The notes beneath the pieces were generated by a model. That model did not search any database. It worked only from the letters and a program-made list of their open reading frames with translations, and was not told the origin of the DNA. A stretch of 57,372 bases of DNA from positions 1 through 57,372 of the forward strand of contig JAOXSA010000082.1 in assembly GCA_025800245.1 (NCBI GenBank). Reading direction: 5' to 3'. This document shows positions 15,332 to 25,348 of this stretch, piece after piece (positions within the stretch are counted from its first letter, which is position 1; every line of letters starts with the position of its first letter). A program made the position numbers and the translations under genes. This DNA is from Amphritea sp. GTDB taxonomy: Bacteria; Pseudomonadota; Gammaproteobacteria; Pseudomonadales; Balneatricaceae.

Positions 15332-15799
15332 ATGGATGAATTGGAACTGGAATTTGAATTGGATTCCCGTCTGAACAATGACTGTATCACCCTGGGTGAT
15401 TTTCCGTTGTGTCGCCTGTTGCTGATGAATGATGCCAACTATCCCTGGTTCATTCTGGTGCCTCGCCGGGCGGAAGCCAGTGAGATCTACCATCTGTCTC
15501 CGGCTGATCAGCAGCAGTTTCTGCATGAATCCTCGTTCCTTGCAGAGAATCTTCATGATGTTTTCAATGCAAGCAAGATGAATATCGCAGCGCTGGGTAA
15601 TATGGTCAAGCAGCTGCACATTCACCATGTGGTCCGCTACGAGTCAGATTCGGCATGGCCTGCGCCTGTCTGGGGGGCTCATCCTGCAGTGCCTTACACG
15701 GCAGATCAGATCCATGAGATTCACCAGAAACTGGCGCTGATGATGACTGATGAAGTCGACTTTGTGCCAGAGCAGTCCGCCCTTGATCAGACCGGCTGA
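15332..15799 (+). CDS. HIT-domain protein
   Basis: The 155-aa protein is a histidine-triad nucleotide hydrolase/transferase-like protein. The core is NMVKQLHIHHVVRYESD near residues 90-105, where QLHIHHVV stands for the HxHxHxx active-site motif; the third histidine position is shifted or replaced compared with Hint proteins, as in the HIT-like group that often retains weak or no catalysis. GGAG at 15321-15324 fixes the ATG at 15332; upstream in-frame residues are not conserved in character. Its substrate is unknown. Confidence 0.85.
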   Translation: MDELELEFELDSRLNNDCITLGDFPLCRLLLMNDANYPWFILVPRRAEASEIYHLSPADQQQFLHESSFLAENLHDVFNASKMNIAALGNMVKQLHIHHVVRYESDSAWPAPVWGAHPAVPYTADQIHEIHQKLALMMTDEVDFVPEQSALDQTG

Positions 15800-15816
15800 A
15801 AATAACGGCTTTACCC

Positions 15817-15845
15817 CTGTCAGACAGCAATAATTCAGGTATAAT
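15817..15845 (+). promoter_or_regulatory. sigma-70-like promoter for fmdB-aspS
   Basis: TATAAT at 15840-15845 is a perfect -10 box, 17 bases after CTGTCA (15817-15822, four of six matches). It sits 89 bases before the FmdB-family gene. Confidence 0.5.
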
Positions 15846-15933
15846 TCGCGGTTTTCTGAGCAGGCGCTTAATCCGGTGCAATTCCGTTTAAGTGTCGGCA
15901 GGTACTGAGACAGATCAGAGGTAAATCTGCGGT

Positions 15934-16161
15934 ATGCCTATCTTTGACTTCGAATGTCAGTCTTGTGGCAATGTATTTGAAAAGTTGGTGCTTAAATCCG
16001 ATGCACCGGCACCGAACTGCACGGCCTGTAATTCAGGCGAAGTAGAGAAAAAAGTATCAGCCCCCGGTTTCCGCCTTTCAGGCAGCGGCTGGTACGAAAC
16101 CGATTTTAAAACCGGTAAGAAAAAGAACCTGGCGGGCAGCCAGGGCGATTCCGGTAGCTAG
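15934..16161 (+). CDS. FmdB-family zinc ribbon protein
   Basis: This 75-aa protein has the N-terminal zinc ribbon of the FmdB/CxxC_CXXC_SSSS family: two CxxC pairs (CQSCG near residue 9 and CTAC near 32) followed by a glycine- and serine-rich tail. Family members are regulatory-looking small proteins with no settled function, and one is found just before aspS in many pseudomonads and relatives, as here (92-base gap). That conserved adjacency is the main clue to coexpression with aspS. Confidence 0.88.
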   Translation: MPIFDFECQSCGNVFEKLVLKSDAPAPNCTACNSGEVEKKVSAPGFRLSGSGWYETDFKTGKKKNLAGSQGDSGS

Positions 16162-16253
16162 TTACCGATAGCGGGTAACCAGTGGTTAATTTAATTTTGA
16201 ATGTGTGGAGCGGAGTGTTCGCTCTGACAAACAGGTAACAGGAACTAAAGACT

Positions 16254-18017
16254 ATGCGCAGCCATTATTGCGGCGGACTGAATAAAACTCATATCGGTGA
16301 AGATGTTGTCCTGAAAGGATGGGTACATCGTCGCCGTGACCACGGTGGTGTTATCTTCCTGGATGTCCGGGATCGTGAAGGTATCTCTCAGGTTGTTTTT
16401 GACCCGGATCGTGAAGAGAGCTTTGCTCTGGCTGACAGCGTACGTAATGAATACGTGATCGAAGTGCGCGGTACCGTACGTGGCCGTCCTGAAGGTACTA
16501 TCAATCCGGACATGCCTACCGGTGAGATCGAAGTGCTGGGTAAAGAACTGGTTATCCTGAATAAGTCTGAAACGCCTCCGTTCCAGCTGGATGAGCACCA
16601 GAACGTAGGTGAAGAAGTGCGTCTGCGTCACCGCTTTATCGACCTGCGTCGTCCTGAGATGCAGGACAAGCTGCGTTTCCGCTCTAAGGTGACCAATGCA
16701 ATTCGTAACTTCCTGGATGACAACGGCTTCCTGGATATCGAGACGCCGATCCTGAACCGTGCGACACCTGAAGGTGCCCGTGACTATCTGGTGCCAAGCC
16801 GCGTACACGAAGGTCAGTTCTTCGCGCTGCCGCAATCACCTCAGCTGTTCAAGCAGCTGCTGATGGTGTCCGGTTTTGACCGTTACTACCAGGTTGCCAA
16901 GTGTTTCCGTGACGAAGACCTGCGTGCTGACCGCCAGCCAGAATTCACCCAGATCGACATCGAAACATCCTTTATGGATGAGGAAGAGATCATGGGTATC
17001 ACCGAATCAATGATCCGTAAGCTGTTCCTGGAGCTGAAAGATATTGATCTGGGTGATTTCCCGCGCATGCCTTACTCTGAGGCGATGCAGCGTTACGGTT
17101 CTGATAAGCCGGATCTGCGTTACCCGATGGAGCTGATCGACGTAGCTGATCTGATGGCTGAGATCGAGTTCAAAGTATTCGCTGGCCCTGCTAACGATCC
17201 AAAATGCCGTGTAACTGCACTGAAAGTACCAGGTGGTGCACAGCTGACCCGTAAGAATATCGATGAGTACACTAAGTACGTCGGTATCTACGGTGCAAAA
17301 GGTCTGGCATGGATCAAGGTTAACGAGCTGGAAAAAGGTATCGAAGGCCTGCAGTCCCCGATCATCAAGTTCCTGGGTGAAGACGTCACTCTGGCGATCA
17401 TGGAGCGTGTGGGTGCTGAGAACGGCGATATCGTCTTCTTCGGTGCAGATAAAGCCAAGATTGTATCTGAAGCGCTGGGTGCTCTGCGTATCAAGGTCGG
17501 TGAAGATCTGGAAATGGCTCAGTGTGAGTGGGCGCCGCTGTGGGTTGTTGATTTCCCGATGTTCGAGGAAACTGATAACGGTGGTCTTACTGCACTGCAT
17601 CACCCATTCACCGCACCAAGCTGCTCTGCCGAAGAGCTGAAAGCGAACCCTCTGGAAGCACTGTCCCGTGCATACGATATGGTACTGAACGGCTGTGAGC
17701 TGGGTGGTGGTTCTGTACGTATCCACGATCAGGGTATGCAGTCTACCGTACTGGAAATCCTGGGCATCTCTGAAGAAGAAGCCGATGACAAGTTTGGCTT
17801 CCTGCTGAACGCCCTGAAATACGGTGCGCCTCCGCACGGTGGTCTGGCGTTTGGTCTGGATCGTCTGATCATGCTGATGACCGGTACTGATTCTATCCGT
17901 GAAGTCATTGCTTTCCCGAAAACTCAGAGCGCTTCCTGTATGCTGACTGAGGCACCGGGTGAAGTGAGCGCGGCTCAGCTGCGTGAACTGAACATCAAGC
18001 TGCGTAAAACACCTTAA
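16254..18017 (+). CDS. aspS: aspartyl-tRNA synthetase
   Basis: AspS charges tRNA-Asp in the cytoplasm. The 587-aa protein is the long bacterial type: N-terminal OB-fold anticodon-binding domain (about 1-105, [11 protein letters not shown]), class II catalytic core with motif 2 [20 protein letters not shown] near residue 217, a bacterial GAD insertion domain (about 280-420) and motif 3 [16 protein letters not shown] near 530. Codon use is markedly biased to preferred codons, as expected for a highly expressed gene. Whether it also charges tRNA-Asn cannot be judged here. A strong terminator follows. Confidence 0.98.
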   Translation: MRSHYCGGLNKTHIGEDVVLKGWVHRRRDHGGVIFLDVRDREGISQVVFDPDREESFALADSVRNEYVIEVRGTVRGRPEGTINPDMPTGEIEVLGKELVILNKSETPPFQLDEHQNVGEEVRLRHRFIDLRRPEMQDKLRFRSKVTNAIRNFLDDNGFLDIETPILNRATPEGARDYLVPSRVHEGQFFALPQSPQLFKQLLMVSGFDRYYQVAKCFRDEDLRADRQPEFTQIDIETSFMDEEEIMGITESMIRKLFLELKDIDLGDFPRMPYSEAMQRYGSDKPDLRYPMELIDVADLMAEIEFKVFAGPANDPKCRVTALKVPGGAQLTRKNIDEYTKYVGIYGAKGLAWIKVNELEKGIEGLQSPIIKFLGEDVTLAIMERVGAENGDIVFFGADKAKIVSEALGALRIKVGEDLEMAQCEWAPLWVVDFPMFEETDNGGLTALHHPFTAPSCSAEELKANPLEALSRAYDMVLNGCELGGGSVRIHDQGMQSTVLEILGISEEEADDKFGFLLNALKYGAPPHGGLAFGLDRLIMLMTGTDSIREVIAFPKTQSASCMLTEAPGEVSAAQLRELNIKLRKTP

Positions 18018-18039
18018 TCGGTAAATTATCAGCGTTTGA

Positions 18040-18068
18040 AAAAGCCGTGCATTGCACGGCTTTTTTTA
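18040..18068 (+). terminator. intrinsic terminator of aspS
   Basis: GCCGTGC and GCACGGC pair around ATT (18044-18060), followed by seven T residues. It separates aspS from the ruv genes. Confidence 0.9.
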
Positions 18069-18132
18069 TTGCCGGGACTCCTGTATTGTATCTGTATAAA
18101 TAAACAGTATTGTTTGGGCTGCACTGTTCTTA

Positions 18133-18648
18133 ATGTTAATTCTAGGTATTGATCCCGGGTCGCGAATCACGGGATATGGCGTCATCAATGCTGTCGGCGC
18201 GAAAAATGAGTATGTTGCCAGTGGCTGCATCCGTATTAAGGGTGAAGAGCTGCCTGAGCGGTTGCATCAGGTGTATGCCGGTGTGACTGAAATTATCGAG
18301 CATTACTGCCCGCAGGAGATGGCCATCGAACAGGTGTTTATGGCCCGTAACGCTGATTCTGCTCTGAAGCTGGGTCAGGCCCGGGGCGTGGCCATTGTGG
18401 CCGGTGCCAATCAGGGCCTCCCGGTCGCTGAGTATGCTGCCCGTAAGGTTAAACAGGCTGTGGTGGGTAAAGGATCGGCGGATAAAAGCCAGGTCCAGCA
18501 TATGGTCAGTTCTATTCTCAAGCTGCCGGGCCTGCCGCAAGCGGATGCTGCCGATGCGCTGGCTATCGCGCTCTGTCATGCCCATACCCGTAGTAGTCTG
18601 ATCATGATGGCTGGCGCAAAGGGCAGTCGCGGAGGGCGACTGCGATGA
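18133..18648 (+). CDS. ruvC: Holliday junction endonuclease RuvC
   Basis: RuvC resolves Holliday junctions as a dimer together with RuvAB. The 171-aa protein shows the RNase H-like core: [15 protein letters not shown] with catalytic Asp7, [11 protein letters not shown] with catalytic Glu near residue 66, and [15 protein letters not shown] near 137-151 with the last two acidic residues. Length matches E. coli RuvC (173). No strong ribosome-binding site precedes the ATG. It overlaps the next gene by four bases (ATGA). Confidence 0.97.
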   Translation: MLILGIDPGSRITGYGVINAVGAKNEYVASGCIRIKGEELPERLHQVYAGVTEIIEHYCPQEMAIEQVFMARNADSALKLGQARGVAIVAGANQGLPVAEYAARKVKQAVVGKGSADKSQVQHMVSSILKLPGLPQADAADALAIALCHAHTRSSLIMMAGAKGSRGGRLR

Positions 18649-19304
18649 TCGATGCCGGTCTGATCTATCTGTTCGATATGATCGGTGTGGCGGTATTCGC
18701 GATTACCGGTGCGCTGGCGGCGCAGGGTAAGAAGCTGGATATTCTTGGTGTTGTGGTGCTGGGAATCGTGACCGCGCTGGGCGGAGGTACTATCCGGGAT
18801 ATTACTCTGGATGTGCATCCGCTGATCTGGATTGCTGATACCACCTATCTCTGGACCGCGATTGTTTCTGCCGTGGCGGCATTTTTCGTTTGCCGTTACC
18901 TGGCTTACCCCCGGCGTCTGATGCTGCTACTGGATGCATTGGGGATGTCGCTGTTTGCTGTGTTGGGTGCGCAGAAGGCTACAGCTCTGGGCATGCCACC
19001 CCTGATTGCAGTCATCATGGCGATGCTGACCGGTTGTGTCGGTGGTATGATCCGCGTGCTGACCCGTCAGATCCCGCTGGTATTGCAGCGTAATGGTGAG
19101 CTCTACGCTACCTGCGCGCTGGTCGGGGCGATTATCTATGTCATGTTCAGTGGCTATATCAATGAATCATTGCTGATGCTGGTTTCGATCAGTGTTGCGT
19201 TTGCGATCCGCCTGGCATCTCTGTATGCCGGGCTGGAGTTGCCGGAATTTGTTATGAAGGGGCACCGGCTGGAGCCCCGGGATGTGGAGAGAAGAGACCC
19301 GTGA
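18645..19304 (+). CDS. TRIC-type cation channel family protein (YicG/UPF0126)
   Basis: The 219-aa protein has seven hydrophobic segments arranged as two repeats, each starting with a glycine-rich helix pair: [19 protein letters not shown] and, in the second half, [19 protein letters not shown]. This is the UPF0126/YicG layout, now known as bacterial TRIC, which forms trimeric monovalent cation channels in the inner membrane. The LGGGTIRDI and CVGGMIRVL motifs are typical. It overlaps ruvC by four bases and ruvA by four bases, so it is embedded in the ruv operon, an unusual partner for recombination genes. Confidence 0.9.
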   Translation: MIDAGLIYLFDMIGVAVFAITGALAAQGKKLDILGVVVLGIVTALGGGTIRDITLDVHPLIWIADTTYLWTAIVSAVAAFFVCRYLAYPRRLMLLLDALGMSLFAVLGAQKATALGMPPLIAVIMAMLTGCVGGMIRVLTRQIPLVLQRNGELYATCALVGAIIYVMFSGYINESLLMLVSISVAFAIRLASLYAGLELPEFVMKGHRLEPRDVERRDP

Positions 19305-19930
19305 TTGGACGACTCAGAGGGGAGTTGCTGGAAAAGCATCCACCGCAGTTGGTAATTGATGTTAACGGTGTTGGCTACGAAGTTGATGCCTCAATGAATA
19401 CCTTCTATCAGTTACCGGAAGTGGGTAAGCTGGTCACCCTGCATACCCATATGGTAGTGCGGGAAGATGCGCAGCTGTTATATGGTTTTTACGAGCGTGC
19501 AGAGCGTTCATTGTTCCGGACGCTGATTAAAGTGAATGGCGTAGGCCCGAAGCTGGCGCTGACCATTTTGTCCGGTATCAGTGTTAATGAGTTCGTGCAG
19601 TCGGTACAGCATCAGGATACTGCTGCATTAGTACGTCTGCCGGGTGTTGGTAAGAAGACCGCTGAGCGTCTTATCATCGAGATGAAAGACAAGCTACAGG
19701 ACTTCCACTTTGCTGATGTCGATGAGTTTATGCTGACCGATGATCTGGGTACCGTGCCAGTGACTGCAGAAACTGATTACCGGGCTGAAGCTGAGAGTGC
19801 ATTGGTCGCGCTGGGGTATAAGCCGGTACAGGCGTCTAAGGCGATCGCTCAGGCGGAAAAAGCGCTGGGCAGTGTTACCGGTAGCGAGGATCTTATCCGG
19901 GCAGCCCTTAAGAGTATGGTGCAGGGCTGA
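19301..19930 (+). CDS. ruvA: Holliday junction binding protein RuvA
   Basis: RuvA binds four-way junctions and loads the RuvB motor. The 209-aa protein begins [12 protein letters not shown], typical for RuvA, from a GTG codon that overlaps the TRIC gene stop (GTGA). Helix-hairpin-helix motifs appear as [16 protein letters not shown] (about 75-90) and [17 protein letters not shown] (about 110-126), followed by an acidic linker and a C-terminal UBA-like domain (about 160-205) that contacts RuvB. Confidence 0.97.
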   Translation: MIGRLRGELLEKHPPQLVIDVNGVGYEVDASMNTFYQLPEVGKLVTLHTHMVVREDAQLLYGFYERAERSLFRTLIKVNGVGPKLALTILSGISVNEFVQSVQHQDTAALVRLPGVGKKTAERLIIEMKDKLQDFHFADVDEFMLTDDLGTVPVTAETDYRAEAESALVALGYKPVQASKAIAQAEKALGSVTGSEDLIRAALKSMVQG

Positions 19931-19990
19931 GCAGGTCAGTGCGTTAATCCCGCAACGAGTATTTAACCAGTACAGAGAGTTTATACAGGC

Positions 19991-21013
19991 ATGATCGAAG
20001 CAGATCGTTTTGTCACCCCGGTCAGTACCCCGCAGGAAGAAGTGCAGGATCGTGCTATCCGTCCGAAGACGCTGGAAGACTATGTCGGTCAGCCGGTGGT
20101 GCGGGAGCAGATGGAAATTTTCATTGGTGCAGCCCGTAAGCGGAATGAGGCGCTGGATCATACCCTGATCTTTGGCCCGCCAGGACTGGGTAAAACCACG
20201 CTGGCCAATATTATTGCCAATGAGATGGGTAGTGAAATCAAAAACACCTCCGGGCCGGTGCTTGAAAAGGCCGGCGATCTGGCGGCACTGCTGACCAACC
20301 TGGAGCCTGGCGATGTCCTGTTTATTGATGAAATTCACCGTCTCAGCGCTTCCGTTGAGGAGGTGTTGTATCCGGCGATGGAGGACTATCAGCTGGATAT
20401 TATGATTGGTGAAGGGCCTGCGGCCCGCTCGATCAAGCTGGAGTTGCCGCCGTTTACTCTGGTCGGTGCGACAACCCGGGCTGGTTTGCTGACGTCGCCG
20501 TTACGGGACCGTTTCGGTATTGTCCAGCGACTGGAGTTTTATAACATCGATGATCTGACCTCAATTGTTGAACGCTCAGCGAAACTATCCGGCAGCGGCA
20601 TTGAGCATGAAGGTGCGCTGGAAGTTGCCCGCCGATCCCGTGGTACACCCCGTATCGCAAATCGCCTGCTAAGGCGTGCGCGAGACTACGCTGAAGTGAA
20701 AGGCGATGGCAACATTACCCGTGAAATGGCCGATCTCGCGCTGAATATGCTGAATGTCGATGAGCACGGTTTTGACCACATGGATCGACGTCTGTTGCTG
20801 GCCATGATCGAGAAATTCGGTGGTGGGCCGGTCGGTGTTGATAGCCTTGCCGCTGCGATAAGCGAAGAGCGGGATACCATTGAAGATGTGCTGGAGCCCT
20901 ATCTGATTCAGCAGGGCTTTATGATGCGTACGCCGAGAGGGCGCGTAGTCACTGATAACGCATATCGCCACTTCGGAATCGATCTGCCTGACCCGGATCA
21001 AAACTCCCGCTGA
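19991..21013 (+). CDS. ruvB: Holliday junction branch migration ATPase RuvB
   Basis: RuvB is the hexameric AAA+ motor of branch migration. The 340-aa protein has Walker [11 protein letters not shown] (about 61-70), Walker [10 protein letters not shown] (about 110), sensor 1 VGATTRAG (about 155) and a C-terminal winged helix (about 265-335) with [11 protein letters not shown]. Length is as in E. coli (336). It follows ruvA after 60 bases. In many pseudomonads the next genes are ybgC and tolQ; here a DksA-like gene intervenes. Confidence 0.98.
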   Translation: MIEADRFVTPVSTPQEEVQDRAIRPKTLEDYVGQPVVREQMEIFIGAARKRNEALDHTLIFGPPGLGKTTLANIIANEMGSEIKNTSGPVLEKAGDLAALLTNLEPGDVLFIDEIHRLSASVEEVLYPAMEDYQLDIMIGEGPAARSIKLELPPFTLVGATTRAGLLTSPLRDRFGIVQRLEFYNIDDLTSIVERSAKLSGSGIEHEGALEVARRSRGTPRIANRLLRRARDYAEVKGDGNITREMADLALNMLNVDEHGFDHMDRRLLLAMIEKFGGGPVGVDSLAAAISEERDTIEDVLEPYLIQQGFMMRTPRGRVVTDNAYRHFGIDLPDPDQNSR

Positions 21014-21026
21014 TTTGCAGCGATAT

Positions 21027-21040
21027 GTGATGTATATCAA
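21027..21040. promoter_or_regulatory. possible FNR/Anr box
   Basis: GTGAT-N4-ATCAA differs from the FNR consensus TTGAT-N4-ATCAA in one position. It lies 118 bases before the DksA-like gene, far for a class II site, and 13 bases after the ruvB stop. It may be chance. Confidence 0.25.
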
Positions 21041-21157
21041 CGCGGGCGGGCGGCGGACTGGTTACATTTTGCTTACCTTATAAGAGAAAACTGTGCACCC
21101 ATGCAGTTATCAGATTTGATCTGATCAACGGGTTGTTCATTTACCGAGGAAGCATCT

Positions 21158-21559
21158 ATGAAGCCCAACTGCCTGTCTGTCGCTCAGGTCCTGACCCTGA
21201 AAAAGAGCCTGCAGATATTACTCGATCAGTTACGTGAGGATCTTCACAATGAACAGGTCGATCAGCAGGATGAGCTCAGTCAGATCACGGCTCATGAAGT
21301 AAGGGATCGGGGCGAAGCTGCCGGTTCAACAGTGACCACGCTTTTCAATGCGACCCATATCGCTCAACTGACCAATGAAATACGCGAATGTCAGCACGCC
21401 CTCAAGCGTATCGATGAGGGTGATTATGGTTATTGTGAGAGCTGCGGTGAGGAGATCGAACTCAATCGCCTGACCGCCAACCCGATGGCGACTTTGTGCA
21501 TCAGTTGCCAGTCCAGAGAGGAGATCGCTCGGAACGGTGGCCAGGCTGCCTCCTTCTGA
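21158..21559 (+). CDS. DksA/TraR-family C4 zinc finger protein
   Basis: The 133-aa protein has an N-terminal helical hairpin (about 1-75) and a C-terminal C4 zinc finger (CESCGEEIELNRLTANPMAT with a following CISC), as in DksA and TraR proteins that enter the RNA polymerase secondary channel. It is shorter than DksA (151) and the hairpin tip lacks an evident DxxDxA motif (TLFNATHIAQL occupies the turn region), so it may not replace DksA in ppGpp signalling. All four zinc cysteines are kept, so it is not the cysteine-poor DksA2 type. AGGAAG precedes the ATG. It stands between ruvB and tolQ. Confidence 0.82.
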   Translation: MKPNCLSVAQVLTLKKSLQILLDQLREDLHNEQVDQQDELSQITAHEVRDRGEAAGSTVTTLFNATHIAQLTNEIRECQHALKRIDEGDYGYCESCGEEIELNRLTANPMATLCISCQSREEIARNGGQAASF

Positions 21560-21786
21560 CGACAGTCCTGTCAGCAGTTGGTAACAGATTGAGTTATCGG
21601 CTGTTTTTTGATTTTTTTCTGAACTTTTCGGCTATATCCCTCTCCAAATTCCGGGAATTCAATCGGGCCCGGATCCAGACTATTTTTTTCTGTCTATCTG
21701 CAATGAAGTGCAAAAATCGGAAGATTTTAGCCCCTGATCCCGTTACTATTTGAAACTGATTTGAGTGATTAGAAGGGGTTAGACAA

Positions 21787-22467
21787 GTGCCGGATAAAAT
21801 GTCGATCTGGAGTCTGGTGGTAAACGCCAGTTTCGTTGTGCAACTGGTTATGCTGATTTTGTTGCTGGCGTCAGTGATCTCCTGGGTCATGATTTTCCAG
21901 CGTCACTTTATTCTGCGTCAGGCGAAGCAGAAACTGCGTCAGTTTGAAGACCGCTTCTGGTCCGGTGTGGATCTCAGTCAGTTGTTCCGCGATGTGAATA
22001 ATGCGCCCGATTCTGACAGTGGTGCTGAAAATATCTTCCGGGCCGGTCTGAAAGAGTATAGTCGTCTGAGTCAGCAGGCCAATGTTGATCCTGAAGCTGT
22101 AATGGACGGTGTTCAGCGTAGCATGCGTGTCGCACTGGCCCGTGAAGAGGAAAAGCTAGAGCTGCATTTGCCATTCCTGGCAACAGTGGGGTCAACCAGT
22201 CCCTATATCGGCCTGTTTGGTACTGTCTGGGGGATTATGAACTCGTTCCGTGGTCTGGCTAATGTGCATCAGGCTACTCTGGCGTCGGTAGCGCCGGGTA
22301 TCTCAGAAGCCCTGATCGCTACGGCTATCGGCCTGTTCGCTGCTATCCCGGCTGTTATCGCCTATAACCGCTTCTCAGCGAAGACCGAGGCGATGATGAA
22401 CAGCTATGAAACGTTCGCTGATGAATTCTCAAGTGTACTGCACCGTCGCGTGCATGCTGTGCACTGA
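21787..22467 (+). CDS. tolQ: Tol-Pal proton channel subunit TolQ
   Basis: TolQ and TolR form the inner-membrane proton-driven motor that energises TolA during outer-membrane constriction. The 226-aa protein has three transmembrane segments (about 15-38, 135-157 and 170-192) and the MotA/ExbB-type signature FLATVGSTSPYIGLFGTVWG in the second. The GTG at 21787 follows AAGGGG; an ATG at 21799 would remove four residues. It opens the tolQRAB-pal-cpoB gene row. No ybgC thioesterase gene precedes it. Confidence 0.96.
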   Translation: MPDKMSIWSLVVNASFVVQLVMLILLLASVISWVMIFQRHFILRQAKQKLRQFEDRFWSGVDLSQLFRDVNNAPDSDSGAENIFRAGLKEYSRLSQQANVDPEAVMDGVQRSMRVALAREEEKLELHLPFLATVGSTSPYIGLFGTVWGIMNSFRGLANVHQATLASVAPGISEALIATAIGLFAAIPAVIAYNRFSAKTEAMMNSYETFADEFSSVLHRRVHAVH

Positions 22468-22485
22468 TCCAGGCAGGTTACGGTT

Positions 22486-22902
22486 ATGATTCGCAGAGCG
22501 AAGAAGCATCGGAAACTGAATTCGGAAATCAACGTTGTTCCCTATATCGACGTCATGATGGTGCTGTTGGTGATCTTTATGATTACCGCGCCTATGCTCA
22601 CCCAGGGAGTAGATGTAGAGTTGCCTAAGGCCAGCTCTGATCCGGTCGATACCAGTGATAATGAGCCGGTGATTATTACAGTCGACAGAGAAGGTCAGTA
22701 CTTTATCGATGTTGGCGGCGACCCGCTGGAGCCGGTCGATGCTGAAGTGGTAGAGGATCGGGTGGCTAAAATACTTCAGAGTAATCCGAAGAAACTGCTG
22801 CTGGTGCGGGGTGATAAGGGCGTTGATTACGAAAGTGTGGTGCAGTTGATGTCCTTACTGCAGCGAGCCGGTGCTGAAAGCGTTGGCCTGGTGACTGAAT
22901 AA
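22486..22902 (+). CDS. tolR: Tol-Pal motor subunit TolR
   Basis: The 138-aa protein has one N-terminal transmembrane helix (about 18-38) carrying the proton-path aspartate in VPYIDVMMVLLVIFM, then a periplasmic ExbD/TolR domain. Length is normal for TolR (about 142). It follows tolQ after 18 bases and precedes tolA after two, consistent with one operon. Confidence 0.96.
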   Translation: MIRRAKKHRKLNSEINVVPYIDVMMVLLVIFMITAPMLTQGVDVELPKASSDPVDTSDNEPVIITVDREGQYFIDVGGDPLEPVDAEVVEDRVAKILQSNPKKLLLVRGDKGVDYESVVQLMSLLQRAGAESVGLVTE

Positions 22903-22904
22903 CG

Positions 22905-23855
22905 ATGTTCGATCCGAGAAGTTACCTGCTCCCGATACTGCTCGCTGTATCTATGCATACAGTGATACTCAGTGCTCTGTTCTATAGCTGGTTCGGGCAT
23001 GCGGAAGCCAGAAATACGATCACTCCGCGCCATGTGAAAGCGCAGATTGTCGATATCAAGTCTCAGCTTCAGGCTAAAGCTGAACAGCAGAAAGCTGAAG
23101 CGCGAAAGAAAGAGCAGGCGCGTAAGAAAGAGCAAGCCCGCAAGAAAGCCGAGGCACAGAAAAAAGCGGAAGCGCGTAAGAAAGAGGAAGCCCGGAAACA
23201 GGCGGAAGCGCGCAAGCAGGAACAGGCCCGAATGAAGGCTGAGGCTCAGAAGAAAGAGGCTCAGCGTAAAAAGGCTGAGGCTAAAAAGAAGGCTGAAGCA
23301 CAGAAGAAAGAGCAGGCCCGTTTAGCGGCAGAGAAAAAACGCAAAGCGGAAGAGGCGGCACGCAAGAAGGCTGAAGCCGAGAAGAAAGCCGCAGCTCAGC
23401 GCAAGAAAGAAGAGCAGGCGCGTAAAGAGGCTGAACGTAAACAAGCCGAACAGGAGCGTCTGGCCCGGGAACAACAAGAGCAGGCCCGCCGGGATGCTGA
23501 GCTGGAAGCTCAGTTGCTGGAAGAGGAAGCTGAGCTGCAGGCTGAAGCTGATAAGGTAACAGCGGCCGGATATACTGACTATATTCAGTCAGAAATAGTC
23601 AGTAACTGGAGTCGGCCACCAAGCGCCAGAAATGGTATGGAGGCAACTCTGACACTGCACCTGTTGCCTACCGGAGAAGTTGATAATGTATATGTTTCAG
23701 AAAGTAGCGGGAACTCACATTTTGATGAGAGCGCGCTGCGTGCGGTGAAGCGGGTTGGTCAGTTCGAGCAGTTGCAGCAGCTTGAACCGGTTCTGTTTGA
23801 TCGTTATTTTCGTAAATTCACCCTGGTATTTAATCCAACAGATCTTCGCAGGTAG
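22905..23855 (+). CDS. tolA: Tol-Pal envelope-spanning protein TolA
   Basis: TolA links the inner-membrane motor to TolB and Pal. The 316-aa protein has a transmembrane helix (about 7-29), a long central domain (about 45-220) made almost only of Lys, Ala, Glu, Gln and Arg that forms an extended helix, and a C-terminal globular domain (about 222-316, TDYIQSEIVSNWSRPPSARN and LTLHLLPTGEVDNVYV) similar to TonB C-domains. The central repeats are translated blocks such as ARKKEQ and KKAEA; they are a length-variable part of the protein, not a separate DNA repeat element. Confidence 0.95.
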   Translation: MFDPRSYLLPILLAVSMHTVILSALFYSWFGHAEARNTITPRHVKAQIVDIKSQLQAKAEQQKAEARKKEQARKKEQARKKAEAQKKAEARKKEEARKQAEARKQEQARMKAEAQKKEAQRKKAEAKKKAEAQKKEQARLAAEKKRKAEEAARKKAEAEKKAAAQRKKEEQARKEAERKQAEQERLAREQQEQARRDAELEAQLLEEEAELQAEADKVTAAGYTDYIQSEIVSNWSRPPSARNGMEATLTLHLLPTGEVDNVYVSESSGNSHFDESALRAVKRVGQFEQLQQLEPVLFDRYFRKFTLVFNPTDLRR

Positions 23856-23858
23856 ATT

Positions 23859-25148
23859 ATGATGCAGCGTAGCTTGGTAGTTCTGATGCTGATGCTCTGG
23901 ACCGTGATTGCACGGGCAGAACTGACAATCGAAATCACTCAGGGAGTGGATGAGCCCACTCCGGTGGCCGTAGTTCCATTCGCGTGGGACGGCGCACAGG
24001 CATTGCCGGAGGATGTCGCGCAGGTAGTTGCCGATGACCTTCATCGCAGTGGTCTGTTCAGTGTTATGCCGCGGGAGAATATGCTCAGTTTCCCATCGGA
24101 TCGTAACTCACTGTATTTTCGTGACTGGCGCATCAGTGGTAGTGAGTATGTGGTTATTGGTCGCATCAGCACGAAAGAGGGGGGTGCCCTGGAGGTTTCC
24201 TACGAGCTCTATGATGTACTGAAAGAGGAACGTTTGCTCGGTGAAGTCATCAATGCGAATTTCTCTAATCTGCGTGCCGTAGGCCACTACATCAGCGATC
24301 AGGTATTCGAGAAACTGACCGGTGTTCGTGGTGCATTCTCTACCCGTATTGTCTATGTGACGGCTGAATTGCTGCGCCCGCAGGTATACCGCTACAAGCT
24401 GACTCTGGCGGATGCTGATGGTCATAACCCTCGTACTATTCTGGAATCCAGAGAGCCAATCCTGTCGCCAGCCTGGTCAAGGGATGGCAGTAAGCTGGCC
24501 TATGTTTCTTTTGAGACCGGCCGTCCTGCTATTTATGTTCAGTATCTGGCAACCGGTAAACGTGAAAAAGTGCAGTCATTCCGCGGCCTCAACGGTGCAC
24601 CTTCCTGGTCACCGGATGGCAATAAGCTGGCATTGGTGCTGTCTAAGGATGGTAACCCGGAAGTCTATGTGCTGGATCTGCAACAGCGTCGCCTGAGCCG
24701 GGTAACCCATCACTTTGGTATTGATACCGAGCCATCCTGGTCGCCGGACGGTCAGTCGCTGATCTTCACCTCGGATCGTGGTGGTCAGCCACAGATTTAT
24801 TCTATTTATCTGCCAACCCGGGATGTTACCCGCCTGACATACGAAGGGAAGTATAATGCCCGGGGTCGTCTGACTCAGGATGGTCGTTTCCTTACCATGG
24901 TGCATCAGGTGAACGGGTCTTTCCATATTGCGGTTCAGGACCTGCGTACCGGACGTCTGGATCTGCTTACTGAGACTTATATGGATGAGTCGCCTACGAT
25001 CGCTCCGAATGGCAGTATTATTCTGTACGCGACCCAGGAAGGTACCCGTGGTGTTCTTGCAGCAGTTTCTCTTGATGGTAGGGTGAAATTCCGCCTGCCG
25101 TCCTCTGAAGGGGATGTCAGGGAGCCGGCCTGGTCGCCGTTCCTGTAA
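23859..25148 (+). CDS. tolB: periplasmic Tol-Pal protein TolB
   Basis: The 429-aa protein has a signal peptide (about 1-21, cleaved after ARA), an N-terminal domain (about 22-160) and a six-bladed beta-propeller of WD40-like repeats, each marked by [42 protein letters not shown] and similar. TolB interacts with Pal and TolA in the periplasm. Length equals that of E. coli TolB (430). Two start codons stand in tandem at 23859 and 23862. A 200-base gap separates it from pal. Confidence 0.97.
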   Translation: MMQRSLVVLMLMLWTVIARAELTIEITQGVDEPTPVAVVPFAWDGAQALPEDVAQVVADDLHRSGLFSVMPRENMLSFPSDRNSLYFRDWRISGSEYVVIGRISTKEGGALEVSYELYDVLKEERLLGEVINANFSNLRAVGHYISDQVFEKLTGVRGAFSTRIVYVTAELLRPQVYRYKLTLADADGHNPRTILESREPILSPAWSRDGSKLAYVSFETGRPAIYVQYLATGKREKVQSFRGLNGAPSWSPDGNKLALVLSKDGNPEVYVLDLQQRRLSRVTHHFGIDTEPSWSPDGQSLIFTSDRGGQPQIYSIYLPTRDVTRLTYEGKYNARGRLTQDGRFLTMVHQVNGSFHIAVQDLRTGRLDLLTETYMDESPTIAPNGSIILYATQEGTRGVLAAVSLDGRVKFRLPSSEGDVREPAWSPFL

Positions 25149-25348
25149 GCGGAAATCCGGCGGCAATGTTTCGTTCCGGTAACAGTTGTTATCGGAATGG
25201 AGACAGAAAAGGGATAAAGTTAAATCAAATACTTATAAATACTGCTGATAAGGGCTGAAGCTATTGCAATACGTGGCTGCAAGCTTTACTTTAAGCAGGA
25301 TTAACAGATCAAATTGCACATTATTGGCTAACATTTTAGGAGTGATCG

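Noticed and set aside
21158..21559. Zinc-free DksA2 paralogue belonging to the Zur regulon
   Set aside because: All four zinc-ligand cysteines are present and no Zur box lies upstream.
23060..23560. Low-complexity AAG/GCN-rich repeats
   Set aside because: They encode the long helical domain of TolA in frame; they are not an independent DNA repeat or CRISPR array.
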